Of a DNA stretch of 64,000 nucleotides, positions 45,777 to 53,951 are shown in pieces. Origin of the DNA: CAVRXT01 sp049644285. Lineage in GTDB: Bacteria; Acidobacteriota; Terriglobia; Acidiferrales; UBA7541. The notes under the pieces were generated by a model. The model was not told the DNA's origin, searched no databases, and saw only the letters and a list, made by a program, of their open reading frames with translations. The stretch lies in NCBI GenBank assembly GCA_049644285.1, contig JBARRP010000097.1, positions 12,895 to 76,894 on the forward strand, given 5' to 3'. Position 1 is the first letter of the stretch. Every line of letters begins with the position of its first letter. A program made the position numbers and the translations under genes.

Positions 45777-46540
45777 CAGAGTTCCACCTCGAAACTCAAT
45801 CCATCGTAGGCCAGTCGAGCATTCTCGGGCAGCCGGGAATTCGTCTCCTCATGTGGCAGGTCGTGACAGATGTGCGTGAACCATGCTTGCTTCGGTTGGA
45901 GTTCGCTCACCAGCGCCAGCGATTGTTCCACATTCGAGTGCATCGGGTGCGGCGTGTACCGCAGTGCATCCAGAATGAGATGGTCCAGCCCTCGCAAGAG
46001 CGCCTTCGAAGGTTCCGGCACGCGGCTGAAATCGGTGAGGTACGCGGCTCCGCCGAATCGAAACCCCAGGACGGGTTGAGGACCGTGCATCGCCGGAACC
46101 GGAATTATCTTCGAGCCAAAAAGATCGAATGGCCCATCGATGGTGTGCAATTCAACGCCGGGAATTGCGCTCCCGGCGGGGGCATCCTCGAAGATATACG
46201 CAAATACGCGGCGTAGAATCGCCAGCGTGTCCGCCGAAGCATAGATCGGCACGGCCCCGTTCTGCTTCAGATTGAACGGGCGGATGTCATCGAGGCCCAT
46301 GATGTGGTCCGCGTGACCGTGGGTGTACAGCACTGCGTCCAGCCGATCCAGCCCGTATCGCAGCGCCTGGTATCGAAAGTCGGGAGTGGTGTCGATGACT
46401 ACCGTTCGACCGTTGTAGGAGAGCAACACCGACGGCCGCGTGCGCCGGTCATGAGGATCTTTGGAGAGGCAGACCGCGCAGCGGCAGCCCAGAGTAGGAA
46501 CCCCCATGGAAGTGCCGGACCCCAGGACAGTCAATCGCAA
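45776..46540 (-). CDS. metallo-beta-lactamase-fold hydrolase, PhnP/RNase Z-like
   Basis: 254 residues. The N-terminal LGSGTSMGVPTLGCRCAVC, with a CXCXXC zinc-type cluster, resembles PhnP-type cyclic phosphate phosphodiesterases. The metal motif THGHADHIMGLDD is followed by MHG, TDFS and a C-terminal THICHD. Likely a phosphodiesterase; no phn genes are nearby, so the substrate is open. The start is TTG 46540, with no ATG in a suitable place. Coupled to ribF by a 1-nt overlap. Confidence 0.85.
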   Translation of the reverse strand: MRLTVLGSGTSMGVPTLGCRCAVCLSKDPHDRRTRPSVLLSYNGRTVVIDTTPDFRYQALRYGLDRLDAVLYTHGHADHIMGLDDIRPFNLKQNGAVPIYASADTLAILRRVFAYIFEDAPAGSAIPGVELHTIDGPFDLFGSKIIPVPAMHGPQPVLGFRFGGAAYLTDFSRVPEPSKALLRGLDHLILDALRYTPHPMHSNVEQSLALVSELQPKQAWFTHICHDLPHEETNSRLPENARLAYDGLSFEVEL

Positions 46541-46607
46541 GGAACGCAGAGGAATTCTCCGAATCTGTCTTCGCCGCGAAATTTACCGGAAAGCCGGAAG
46601 CGGGCGC

Positions 46608-47138
46608 TTACGGCTTGGCTTTGGCTTTATCGCGCATGGCCTGCGCAGCCGCTTTGGAAATCTCCATGTACGTCAGTTTCAGGCTGCCGAGCACCTCGAG
46701 CAGCAATTGCTCGTCTTCATCTGCAAGATTGCCTTTCGTTTTCTCCCGGAGGACGTCGAGCATATCGATCACTTCGTGCGCCCCTTCGAGGTCCACGAAC
46801 GCTTTTCCGGTTGACGGGTCAGCCATCCCACCCAGAAGCGCGGCGGCGTTGCGCGTAAGAAAGTCAACCAGCATTTGGAAAGGGCGCGAAGGCGCGGGGC
46901 GTTCGACGCTTTCCTTGACGCCGGCCGCGGTCTGCGTGGCGGCAGACGACCCCGAACCCGCTTTGGAACTGCTTGCGTTCGTGCCTGATGCCGCCGCGCC
47001 CGCCGGATTCGGCTTCGCGGCGGCCGCTTCGCGATCCCGGCGTTCCTCTTCGACGGCCTCGCGGCGCAGCTCACCCTCCGCCGTAAAGAGCCGCCGGTCA
47101 ACTACCTTAAACTCTTCTTCCTGTTTGTGTTCAGCCAA
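46608..47138 (-). CDS. DUF1844 family protein
   Basis: 176 residues in two parts. Residues 1-80 are charged then Ala/Ser/Gly-rich and probably disordered. The C-terminal half fits DUF1844: FQMLVDFLTRNAAALLG, VDLEGAHEVIDMLDVLREKT, KGNLADEDEQLLLEVL and a final helix. The family is widespread in Acidobacteriota, Planctomycetota and Deltaproteobacteria and has no known function. It is divergent from mazG with about 130 nt between them. Confidence 0.85.
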   Translation of the reverse strand: MAEHKQEEEFKVVDRRLFTAEGELRREAVEEERRDREAAAAKPNPAGAAASGTNASSSKAGSGSSAATQTAAGVKESVERPAPSRPFQMLVDFLTRNAAALLGGMADPSTGKAFVDLEGAHEVIDMLDVLREKTKGNLADEDEQLLLEVLGSLKLTYMEISKAAAQAMRDKAKAKP

Positions 47139-47269
47139 AAAGAAACCTCAGTGCCGGTGGCTTAACATCCCCCAAACCGAAGTGTAGCATCCGACATCCG
47201 CAGGGACAAGGTTTGTGGGCGCATTACGCGGCAATCGTGCCCTTGTCATTTGGACAGTGCTAACTTAGA

Positions 47270-48271
47270 GTGTCCCGTGGTTCAGGAGAGATTCCGCCCG
47301 TCGTGTCGCCACGCAAGCAAGCTCCCCGGAAAAGCCGGAAGCGGTCCTTCTCTCACAGCAGAGGCGCGCAGGCAGCTCGTGAGCGCGGAAAAAGCCAGCG
47401 AGCGCCGGGCCGGCCTTCGGTAGGGGACCTTTTCGAGCGACTCGTCGCCCTCCAAGCGCGTCTCCGCGCACCGGGTGGCTGTCCATGGGACCGCGAACAG
47501 ACACATCAATCCCTGCGCACTTTCCTGATAGAAGAAACATACGAAGTCCTCGACGCCCTCGAGAGCGGCGATTCGAAGAAATTCGCCAGCGAGCTTGGCG
47601 ATCTTCTCCTGCAAATTATCTTCCACGCGCTTTTAGCCCGGGAGGCCGGGCGGTTTCAGATTGCAGACGTGATTGAATCGGTCCATTCGAAGATGGTGCG
47701 CCGCCATCCGCATGTGTTCGGAAACGTGAAGGCCGATACGTCAGCCGAGGTCCTGAAGAATTGGGAGCAGCTAAAGGCCGAAGAGCAACGAGGAGAGTTC
47801 ACCGGGGCAAAGACTAACGGGGCTGGCTCTTCCGTTCTTGCCGGAGTGCCACGGACGTTGCCGGCGTTGCTCGAGGCGCATCAACTGACTCGCCGCGCCG
47901 CGAATATTGGTTTCGACTGGGAAAACATCGCTGGCCTCCTCGAGAAACTTCAAGAAGAGACTGAAGAATTGAGGGGCGCCCTCAGTGATGAGCGTGCCGT
48001 AGCCGGCGGAAAGTCGGTAGCAAGCGCTCCAGCTCGCGCCGATATCGAAGAAGAAGTCGGCGATCTGCTCTTTGTGGCCGTCAACGTCGCTCGCTTCCTG
48101 GGCGTCGATCCCGAGGTCGCCCTCAAATCCGCAAATCGGAAGTTCAAGCAACGCTTTCAGTGGATGGAACAACAAGCTGCCCGCCAAGGCCGCCCTTTCG
48201 CCAATGCCCCGCGAGAACAAATGGAAGAACTATGGAACGCATCAAAGAGCCAGGCCGCAAATCGGGCGTAG
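47270..48271 (+). CDS. mazG: nucleoside triphosphate pyrophosphohydrolase MazG
   Basis: Hydrolyses (d)NTPs to NMP and pyrophosphate, a house-cleaning role. In 333 residues the first about 50 are basic and may be a start artefact: GTG 47270 is the longest choice, while a second GTG follows 33 nt later with AGGAGAG upstream of it. Two MazG domains follow: the first with CPWDREQTHQSLRTFLIEE and SELGDLLLQIIFHALLA, the second with FDWENIAGLLEKLQEETEEL and EEEVGDLLFVAVN. The 3' end overlaps the GNAT gene by 40 nt. Confidence 0.92.
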   Translation: MSRGSGEIPPVVSPRKQAPRKSRKRSFSHSRGAQAARERGKSQRAPGRPSVGDLFERLVALQARLRAPGGCPWDREQTHQSLRTFLIEETYEVLDALESGDSKKFASELGDLLLQIIFHALLAREAGRFQIADVIESVHSKMVRRHPHVFGNVKADTSAEVLKNWEQLKAEEQRGEFTGAKTNGAGSSVLAGVPRTLPALLEAHQLTRRAANIGFDWENIAGLLEKLQEETEELRGALSDERAVAGGKSVASAPARADIEEEVGDLLFVAVNVARFLGVDPEVALKSANRKFKQRFQWMEQQAARQGRPFANAPREQMEELWNASKSQAANRA

Positions 48272-49074
48272 GGTCGGGCGCTCGCTCGGCCATGGAGCGC
48301 GGTGGAATTGAAGTGCGCCACTGTACCGCCCTCGCAGAATTCGCGGAGTGCGTCCGCCTGCAGCAGTCGACCTGGGGCGAGGACATCGTTGTCCCGTCGG
48401 CTATGTTCGTCGTGGCCCAGGAGACAGGCGGGCAGATTCTAGGCGCATTCGAAGGCAGCAGGCTGGTTGGTTTCACAATGGCCCTCGCGGCGATTCATGG
48501 CCTCACGCCATTCCTGCACTCTCACATGACGGCAGTTCTGCCGGAATTTCAAAACTGCGGCGTCGGTCGCCGGTTGAAACTCCTTCAGCGCGAGGACGCC
48601 TTGGCGCGGGGCATCCGGCTGGTCGAGTGGACTTTTGATCCGCTGGAACTGAAAAACGCCTACTTCAATCTCGTGCGCCTGGGCGCGGTCGCTCGCCGCT
48701 TCATCCCCAATTGCTACGGCATTACCGACAGCCCATTGCACTCCGGTCTCCCTACAGATCGGCTGCTTGCAGAGTGGTGGCTCGATTCTCCGCGGGTTCG
48801 AGCAATTCTTGAAGCGAATGACAACGTGGCAGCCGCTCAGGAGAGCGGGGCGACGGAGCGCGTCCGCGTCCCGGCAGACATCGGCGAACTGAGAAACAAG
48901 GATCGCGCGGCTGCGGAGCGAATCCAGGACGAGATCCGAAAACAATTCCAACATTGGTATGGCCGCGAATATATCGCCATCGGCCTTGCGCCAAACGGAC
49001 CCACGGCGGACTATCTGCTCGAGCCCGCGACCGCCATCGCCGCTCAAGTTTTTCCGGAGTCTTCTCGAGGTTGA
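48232..49074 (+). CDS. GNAT-superfamily acyltransferase (COG3375 type)
   Basis: 280 residues from ATG 48232, which has GGAAG 5 nt upstream; ATG 48292 is a shorter alternative. GNAT features: acceptor part WGEDIVVPSAMFVVAQETGGQ and so on, the acyl-CoA loop LPEFQNCGVGRRLKLLQ (Q/R-X-X-G-X-G/A) and the strand VEWTFDPLELKNAYFN, typical of COG3375. Members are often found beside MenC/N-acylamino acid racemase genes, as here (16 nt to the next start). A succinyl- or acyl-transfer to an amino acid is a fair guess. Confidence 0.87.
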   Translation: MERIKEPGRKSGVGSGARSAMERGGIEVRHCTALAEFAECVRLQQSTWGEDIVVPSAMFVVAQETGGQILGAFEGSRLVGFTMALAAIHGLTPFLHSHMTAVLPEFQNCGVGRRLKLLQREDALARGIRLVEWTFDPLELKNAYFNLVRLGAVARRFIPNCYGITDSPLHSGLPTDRLLAEWWLDSPRVRAILEANDNVAAAQESGATERVRVPADIGELRNKDRAAAERIQDEIRKQFQHWYGREYIAIGLAPNGPTADYLLEPATAIAAQVFPESSRG

Positions 49075-49090
49075 AAGGCATCTTTCGCTC

Positions 49091-50197
49091 ATGCGCATTC
49101 ACAAAATCTGCTTGCGGGAACTCCACCTTCAACTCCTCGCGCCCTTTGAGACAAGCTTCGGAAGGTCGACCCTCCGCAAGATTCTTCTTGTCGAGGCGGA
49201 CGTCGACGGAGTGTCCGGATGGGGTGAAGCTACTGCCGGAGAAGACCCGTATTACTCACCAGAGACAACCGGAACCGCGTGGCACATTCTGCGCGAATTC
49301 ATCTGGCCAGCGCTGCGGGGCAGGGAATTCCACTCCGCTTCGGACATCTTCGGTCTTCTTGCAAGGATTCGCGGCCATAACATGGCCAAAGCCGGGCTCG
49401 AGACCGCCGTCTGGGACGCGGAAGCGAAACAGAAAAACATCCCCCTCTGGAAGCTTCTAGGGGGCGCGCGCCAGGAAATCCCCTGCGGCGTCTCCATCGG
49501 GATTCAACCCACCGGCGAAGAGCTCATCGCCAAGGTGGGGCAGGAACTGGCCGCGGGGTATCAGCGGATCAAAATCAAGATCAAACCAGGGTGCGACCTC
49601 GAGCCCGTGGCGGTGCTTCGCGAGCAGTTCCCCAATATCCGCTTGATGGTGGACGCGAACTCCGCCTATTCACTCGAAGACGCCCCGCTGCTCAAGAAAC
49701 TCGATGCCTATCATCTGATGATGATCGAACAGCCCCTCGGCTGGCACGACATCTTCGGCCACGTCAAACTTCAGAAACAGCTTGAGACCCCGATCTGCCT
49801 CGACGAATGCATCCATTCGGAGGAACATGCGCGTGCTGCCGTCGAATTAGGTGCCTGCCAGATCATTAACATCAAGTTGGGCCGTGTGGGCGGCCACACA
49901 GTCGCCCGGCGGATCCAGCACTTCTGCCAGACAAGCGGCATTCCGGTATGGTGCGGCGGGATGCTTGAATCCGGCATCGGGCGCGCACAGAACATCGCCA
50001 TGTCCACGCTGCCGAATTTTGTGCTTCCCGGCGACGTCTCCGCGTCCTGCCGTTACTGGGAGGAGGACATCATCGCGCCCGAAGTCGAAGTTACTCGCCA
50101 GGGAACCATCCAGGTGCCCACCGAGCCAGGAATCGGCTACGAGCCACGTCTCGATCGAATCGAGTCCTTGACCCGCAATTGCGAGGTCCTCGACTAA
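49091..50197 (+). CDS. enolase-superfamily MenC: o-succinylbenzoate synthase / N-succinylamino acid racemase
   Basis: 368 residues from ATG 49091. N-terminal capping domain (FETSFG, GWGEATAGEDPYYSPET), then a barrel with the catalytic lysine pair in IKIKIKPG (the KXK motif), metal ligands Asp in VDANSAY, Glu in IEQPLG and Asp in LDECIHS, and the second catalytic Lys in NIKLGRVGG. This branch contains both menaquinone o-succinylbenzoate synthases and N-succinylamino acid racemases, which often have both activities. No men gene is in the window, while a GNAT gene precedes it, so racemase use is plausible. Confidence 0.88.
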   Translation: MRIHKICLRELHLQLLAPFETSFGRSTLRKILLVEADVDGVSGWGEATAGEDPYYSPETTGTAWHILREFIWPALRGREFHSASDIFGLLARIRGHNMAKAGLETAVWDAEAKQKNIPLWKLLGGARQEIPCGVSIGIQPTGEELIAKVGQELAAGYQRIKIKIKPGCDLEPVAVLREQFPNIRLMVDANSAYSLEDAPLLKKLDAYHLMMIEQPLGWHDIFGHVKLQKQLETPICLDECIHSEEHARAAVELGACQIINIKLGRVGGHTVARRIQHFCQTSGIPVWCGGMLESGIGRAQNIAMSTLPNFVLPGDVSASCRYWEEDIIAPEVEVTRQGTIQVPTEPGIGYEPRLDRIESLTRNCEVLD

Positions 50198-51111
50198 AGT
50201 TGTCGAGCCTCGTCAACACCAAGTCACTCGCCCGTCCTCGCCCGCTCCTGCTCGCCTTCGCGCTTGCCGGAGTTGTTGTCGCTTGGTCGTTTAATTTCAT
50301 CGCCGGAAAAGTGGCTCTCCGGCACCTGAACCCTCTCGCTCTCGCTTCTTTTCGCATTGAGCTTGCCGGCCTGATTCTTCTCTTCCTCTACCTGAGCCGC
50401 TCGCGAGCAACCCGGTTTCAGGCCAGAGATTTTTGGACGTTTGCGATCCTGGGTTTCTTCGGGGTGGTCATGAACTCTGGCCTTTTCACCATCGGTCTGG
50501 CTTTCACAACCGCCGGTCACTCTTCGATTATCTGCGGATGGGGACCGTTGTTGGTTCTGCTGCTGGCGAGAACTCAGGGCCTGGAATCCCTGACGTTCGG
50601 AAAGCTCGGCGGAATGGCTCTGTCCTCGATCGGGGTGGTGATCCTGGCAACCGAGAAGGGCCTCGGCTTCCATTCCCCAGAATTGGTCGGCGACTTGATC
50701 ACCCTCGTCGGCTCGACGGGCTTTGCTCTTTATACCGTCTTCGCTAAGAAGGTTGCCGCCCGTTACGATTCGCTGTCGATGAACACGTTCAACAATGTCG
50801 CCGGCGCAATTCTCCTCCTGCCCCTCGCCATTTATGAGGGAATCCGCCTCAATTGGCCCGGCGTAGGCTGGGCCGGCTGGATTGGATTGTTCTACATGGC
50901 CGCGATCATCTCGGTGGCGTCCTACCTGCTCTACTACTGGGCTTTGCGGCACATGAGCGCTTCGCGGCTAGCAGCGATCAGCTATTTCGAGCCCGTCCTT
51001 GTGGTCATTCTCGGTATTCTATTCCTCGGCGAACACATCACTCGCAGTCTCCTGGCCGGCGGCACCCTCGTACTCATCGGCGTGTACATCACCGAGCGCT
51101 CCCGCGGCTAG
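50179..51111 (+). CDS. EamA/DMT-family transporter
   Basis: Ten-helix drug/metabolite transporter family protein of about 310 residues made of two EamA repeats. The first covers helices near LALAGVVVAWSFNFIAGKVAL to about residue 150; the second ends with SYFEPVLVVILGILFLGE, a typical EamA end, and IGVYITERSRG. Substrate unknown; amino acids or other metabolites are usual. Starts: TTG 50179 inside menC or TTG 50200 just after its stop, neither with a clear ribosome site. The last gene of the mazG-GNAT-menC run. Confidence 0.86.
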   Translation: MRGPRLKLSSLVNTKSLARPRPLLLAFALAGVVVAWSFNFIAGKVALRHLNPLALASFRIELAGLILLFLYLSRSRATRFQARDFWTFAILGFFGVVMNSGLFTIGLAFTTAGHSSIICGWGPLLVLLLARTQGLESLTFGKLGGMALSSIGVVILATEKGLGFHSPELVGDLITLVGSTGFALYTVFAKKVAARYDSLSMNTFNNVAGAILLLPLAIYEGIRLNWPGVGWAGWIGLFYMAAIISVASYLLYYWALRHMSASRLAAISYFEPVLVVILGILFLGEHITRSLLAGGTLVLIGVYITERSRG

Positions 51112-51136
51112 CCTCAGAATCGCAGTAAGGTTTTGG

Positions 51137-51258
51137 CGGTCCTCTGCGTCGGACCGAAGGTCAGCGGTCCTGGGTCACGAGACCAGGTGAGCCTGGCGAA
51201 CCTCGTAATGCGAGCAGGCGCCGAGCCTGCACCGCGGGTCGGTGGCGACGCTTGCGTC
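51137..51258. repeat. hairpin-rich intergenic segment between converging genes
   Basis: Between the EamA gene (+) and the CPBP gene (-). CGGTCC (51137-51142) and CGGTCC (51165-51170) can each pair with GGACCG (51151-51156). Further small hairpins: CTCG/CGAG (51202-51214), GCAGGC/GCCTGC (51214-51230) and GACG/CGTC (51247-51258). No T-run is present. The stacked hairpins look like a different repeat family from the TGTAGCTC elements, or a bidirectional transcript end. Confidence 0.5.
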
Positions 51259-51306
51259 GTCCGCGTCCCCGGCGGCACAGACACGAATACGGTTCCGATT
51301 TGAGGC

Positions 51307-52263
51307 CTAAGGGACTTGTTGCGGTGCGGGATCAGACAAAGTCGCGGATGGACTTGCCGCCCGGGTGTTTTTCGCAGGATATAACCTGCCGAATAGGAAG
51401 AAGGAAAGTCCCATAAGGATGAAAGCAAAGACGCTCCCCTCGGGGCCGACCGCGCCGCCCGTGAGCCAGCGAGATCCATGAACTGTGGAGTTCAACAGTG
51501 TTCCGGTCGCCCGGAGTCCGCTGTCGGACACAGAATAGATGAAGGATTCTGCAAAGTCCCCCGCAGCGTGAAGTCCGACTGCAAACCACAAGTTGCCAGT
51601 GCGGCGTAATGTAAAGCAACACAACAGCCCAAACACAAAAACCGAAAGGGCGCCCACCCAACTCTCACCCGGGTTCTCAAGATGGCCTGCGCCAAAAAGG
51701 GCAGACAGGACTATGGCGGACGGCCAGAAGCCCATCCCAGTGGACAGAGTAAATTGGGCATAGCCGCGCCATCCAAATTCCTCAGCCAGACCAACGAACA
51801 GGAAGCCCAAAGCCCAAAGCGCGCCGTATTTAACGATTGCAAAACCCATGAGTGCTAATGAGCCAAATGAGAATCCGCCCAGCGCGGAAATCGCCACCAT
51901 CTCCACACTCTCCATAACGAGGCCCCACACCACTCCTTGCCAGAAAAGCTTGCCAAAGGCACCTGCCCGGGGAAGGCCGTACTTCCCAAAGGATCGCCGT
52001 TCGATCTTTGACATGATAAGTGCGCTAAGGAAGAAGGCTAAGTAGGGAATTTCGATGACGATAGTGAATGGCGCGGTCAGGACGCCACGAATGTGAGCTG
52101 AGAAAATGCGGGCAGTTGGAGGAACATGTTCGAGTCCGGCGGAAATCGCGTAGCCGAGTCCGTTACTGAGAATCACAAAAATCAGGAATCGCCAGCCGGG
52201 GCGGATACCGTCTGGCCCCCAAAATACTTTCCTGAGAGTAGATGCAAAAGTAGGGTCGGTCAT
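51307..52263 (-). CDS. CPBP-family intramembrane glutamic protease (Abi type)
   Basis: 318 residues from ATG 52263 with about seven hydrophobic helices. Motifs: EEFGWRGYAQ (Glu-Glu-X3-Arg), FGAGHLEN (Phe-X3-His) and GLHAAGDF, which form the metal-free glutamate-based active site of CPBP proteases (the group that includes Rce1). Such proteins process prenylated proteins or peptides, or give bacteriocin immunity; the target here is unknown. The frame stays open to 52752, and an ATG at 52368 is possible, but the extra residues are Ala/Pro-rich and not convincing. Confidence 0.85.
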   Translation of the reverse strand: MTDPTFASTLRKVFWGPDGIRPGWRFLIFVILSNGLGYAISAGLEHVPPTARIFSAHIRGVLTAPFTIVIEIPYLAFFLSALIMSKIERRSFGKYGLPRAGAFGKLFWQGVVWGLVMESVEMVAISALGGFSFGSLALMGFAIVKYGALWALGFLFVGLAEEFGWRGYAQFTLSTGMGFWPSAIVLSALFGAGHLENPGESWVGALSVFVFGLLCCFTLRRTGNLWFAVGLHAAGDFAESFIYSVSDSGLRATGTLLNSTVHGSRWLTGGAVGPEGSVFAFILMGLSFFLFGRLYPAKNTRAASPSATLSDPAPQQVP

Positions 52264-52452
52264 CACAGGGCCCGGTGGCGCCGGAATTATACTCCAGGCC
52301 GAAGTCGGTAGTCCTTGGGCCACGGCCGTGCTCGCGGCTGCGAACCGGTCCGGCTGTGCCCGCGCCATGGAAAATAAATTCGGCTGACCCAATTTCAATT
52401 TCGCGTAGTGGGTCAGTTTGAAGTGTGACCAAGGTGGCGTACACTCCGGGTC

Positions 52453-52722
52453 ATGCTTTTTATGGTTATTGAACGTTTCAAACACGGCGATGCTGGGCCC
52501 ATTGGAAAACGATTCAAGCTTAGTGGTCGAATGTTGCCCGAGGGCGCCACCTACCACGCGAGCTGGGTCGATTCGACGGGCACTCGCTGCTTCCAGGTCA
52601 TGGAAACACTGCGTCCGGAATTGTTGAACACTTGGGTCAGCTGCTGGCAAGACCTGGTCGACTTTGAAATCGTTCCAGTCTTCGCCTCGGCCGACTTCTG
52701 GGCGAAAAAGGAGCTCGAATAG
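52453..52722 (+). CDS. small DUF3303-like protein
   Basis: An 89-residue protein beginning MLFMVIERFKHGD and containing GRMLPEG, SWVDSTGTRCFQVMET and WQDLVDFEIVPV, matching the small DUF3303-type family, which is probably a ferredoxin-like dimer fold and has no known function. ATG 52453 lies 30 nt before the end of the antisense open frame of the CPBP gene; no clear ribosome site. The next gene starts 102 nt later. Confidence 0.8.
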   Translation: MLFMVIERFKHGDAGPIGKRFKLSGRMLPEGATYHASWVDSTGTRCFQVMETLRPELLNTWVSCWQDLVDFEIVPVFASADFWAKKELE

Positions 52723-52824
52723 GCCCGCTTCTAAATGCCCACTACCCAACAACTTCGCCCTGCGTTGACACGAAAAACAGTGCGTGTTAGCGTCCCCCGA
52801 CGGATTACAAATGTAAAGAAGAAC

Positions 52825-53925
52825 ATGAACGCTGCCCGTTCAATCTCCTCGCAGGAAAAAAAACGCATCGCCGTGATTCCTGGCGACGGCGTCGGAACGG
52901 AAGTCATCGCCGAAGCTGTCAAGGCGCTCGAAGCAGCGTGTGCCAAGGCTCTCCAATTCACCCATTTCGACTGGGGCGCAGAGCGATTTCTGCGAGACGG
53001 CACCACGCTACCCGCTGGCGCTCCGGATATGCTGCGCCGGGATTTCGACGCCATCCTTCTCGGAGCACTGGGAGACCCGCGAGTCCCCACGAACAAGCAC
53101 GCCGCCGACATCCTGCTGGGCCTGCGTTTCCAGCTTGACCTCTACGTGAATGCCCGCCCGTGCGTCCTTCTCGACCGCGGCTTAACGCCTCTTCGCGATC
53201 GCACCGAGAAAGACATCCAATTCATCGTCTTGCGCGAAAACACCGAAGGCCTCTATGTCGGCATAGGCGGTTTCTTCAAGAAGGGAACGCCGGACGAAAT
53301 CGCCACCCAGGAAGATGTGAACACGCGCAAAGGCGTCGAACGCATCATCCGCTACGCCTTCGAATACACCCGCCGCCGGAAATTGCCGCGCCTCTGCATG
53401 AGCGATAAATCAAACGCTCTCACTTTCGGCCACGATCTCTGGCAGCGCGTCTTTCAGGAAGTCCGCCGCGAATATCCCGAAATCGAGTCAAGCCACCTGT
53501 ACATCGACAACCTGCTCCTGCAGATGGTACGCGACCCCTCGCAATTTCAAGTGATCGTCACCTGCAATCTGTTTGGCGACATTGCCAGCGATGTCGGCGC
53601 GCAGATCGCCGGCGGCTTGGGCCTCGCGCCTTCCGGAAATATCCATCCGGGTCAGCTTTCGATGTTCGAGCCGGTCCACGGCTCGGCGCCCACAATCGCA
53701 GGCAAGAACATCGCCAACCCAATGGGCGCGGTGCTCACCGCTGGAATGATGCTCGATTATCTCGGCTGGCCGGCCGAGGCCGCAGCGATCGATAAAGCCG
53801 TGCGTGAGGCCATCCGGGAGGGGAAGACCACGCCCGACCTCGGCGGGTCGCTTGGCACGCGCGAAACCGGCGACTGGCTCGCCAATCACATCGCAAAGAA
53901 CCACGCTATAAATACTCGCTCGTAG
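52825..53925 (+). CDS. isocitrate/isopropylmalate dehydrogenase-family enzyme
   Basis: NAD(P)-dependent beta-decarboxylating dehydrogenase, 366 residues from ATG 52825 with AAAGAAG upstream. Motifs: VIPGDGVGTEVIAEA, RENTEGLYVGIGG (an Asn-Thr-Glu loop unlike the RELTGG of LeuB), the Lys in IDNLLLQMVRDP nearby, CNLFGDIASD, HGSAPTIAGKNIANP and the C-terminal TPDLGGSLGT. The loop fits tartrate, D-malate, homoisocitrate or isopropylmalate-like enzymes. No leucine or lysine pathway genes are nearby, so the substrate stays open. It precedes the MFS gene by 26 nt, perhaps as a carboxylic acid uptake and oxidation pair. Confidence 0.87.
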   Translation: MNAARSISSQEKKRIAVIPGDGVGTEVIAEAVKALEAACAKALQFTHFDWGAERFLRDGTTLPAGAPDMLRRDFDAILLGALGDPRVPTNKHAADILLGLRFQLDLYVNARPCVLLDRGLTPLRDRTEKDIQFIVLRENTEGLYVGIGGFFKKGTPDEIATQEDVNTRKGVERIIRYAFEYTRRRKLPRLCMSDKSNALTFGHDLWQRVFQEVRREYPEIESSHLYIDNLLLQMVRDPSQFQVIVTCNLFGDIASDVGAQIAGGLGLAPSGNIHPGQLSMFEPVHGSAPTIAGKNIANPMGAVLTAGMMLDYLGWPAEAAAIDKAVREAIREGKTTPDLGGSLGTRETGDWLANHIAKNHAINTRS

Positions 53926-53951
53926 GCCCCCGCATCATGCTCCCCTAACGG

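Noticed and set aside
52264..52752. N-terminal extension of the CPBP protease gene
   Set aside because: It has no membrane helix or motif, is Ala/Pro-rich, and runs antisense through the well-supported DUF3303 gene.
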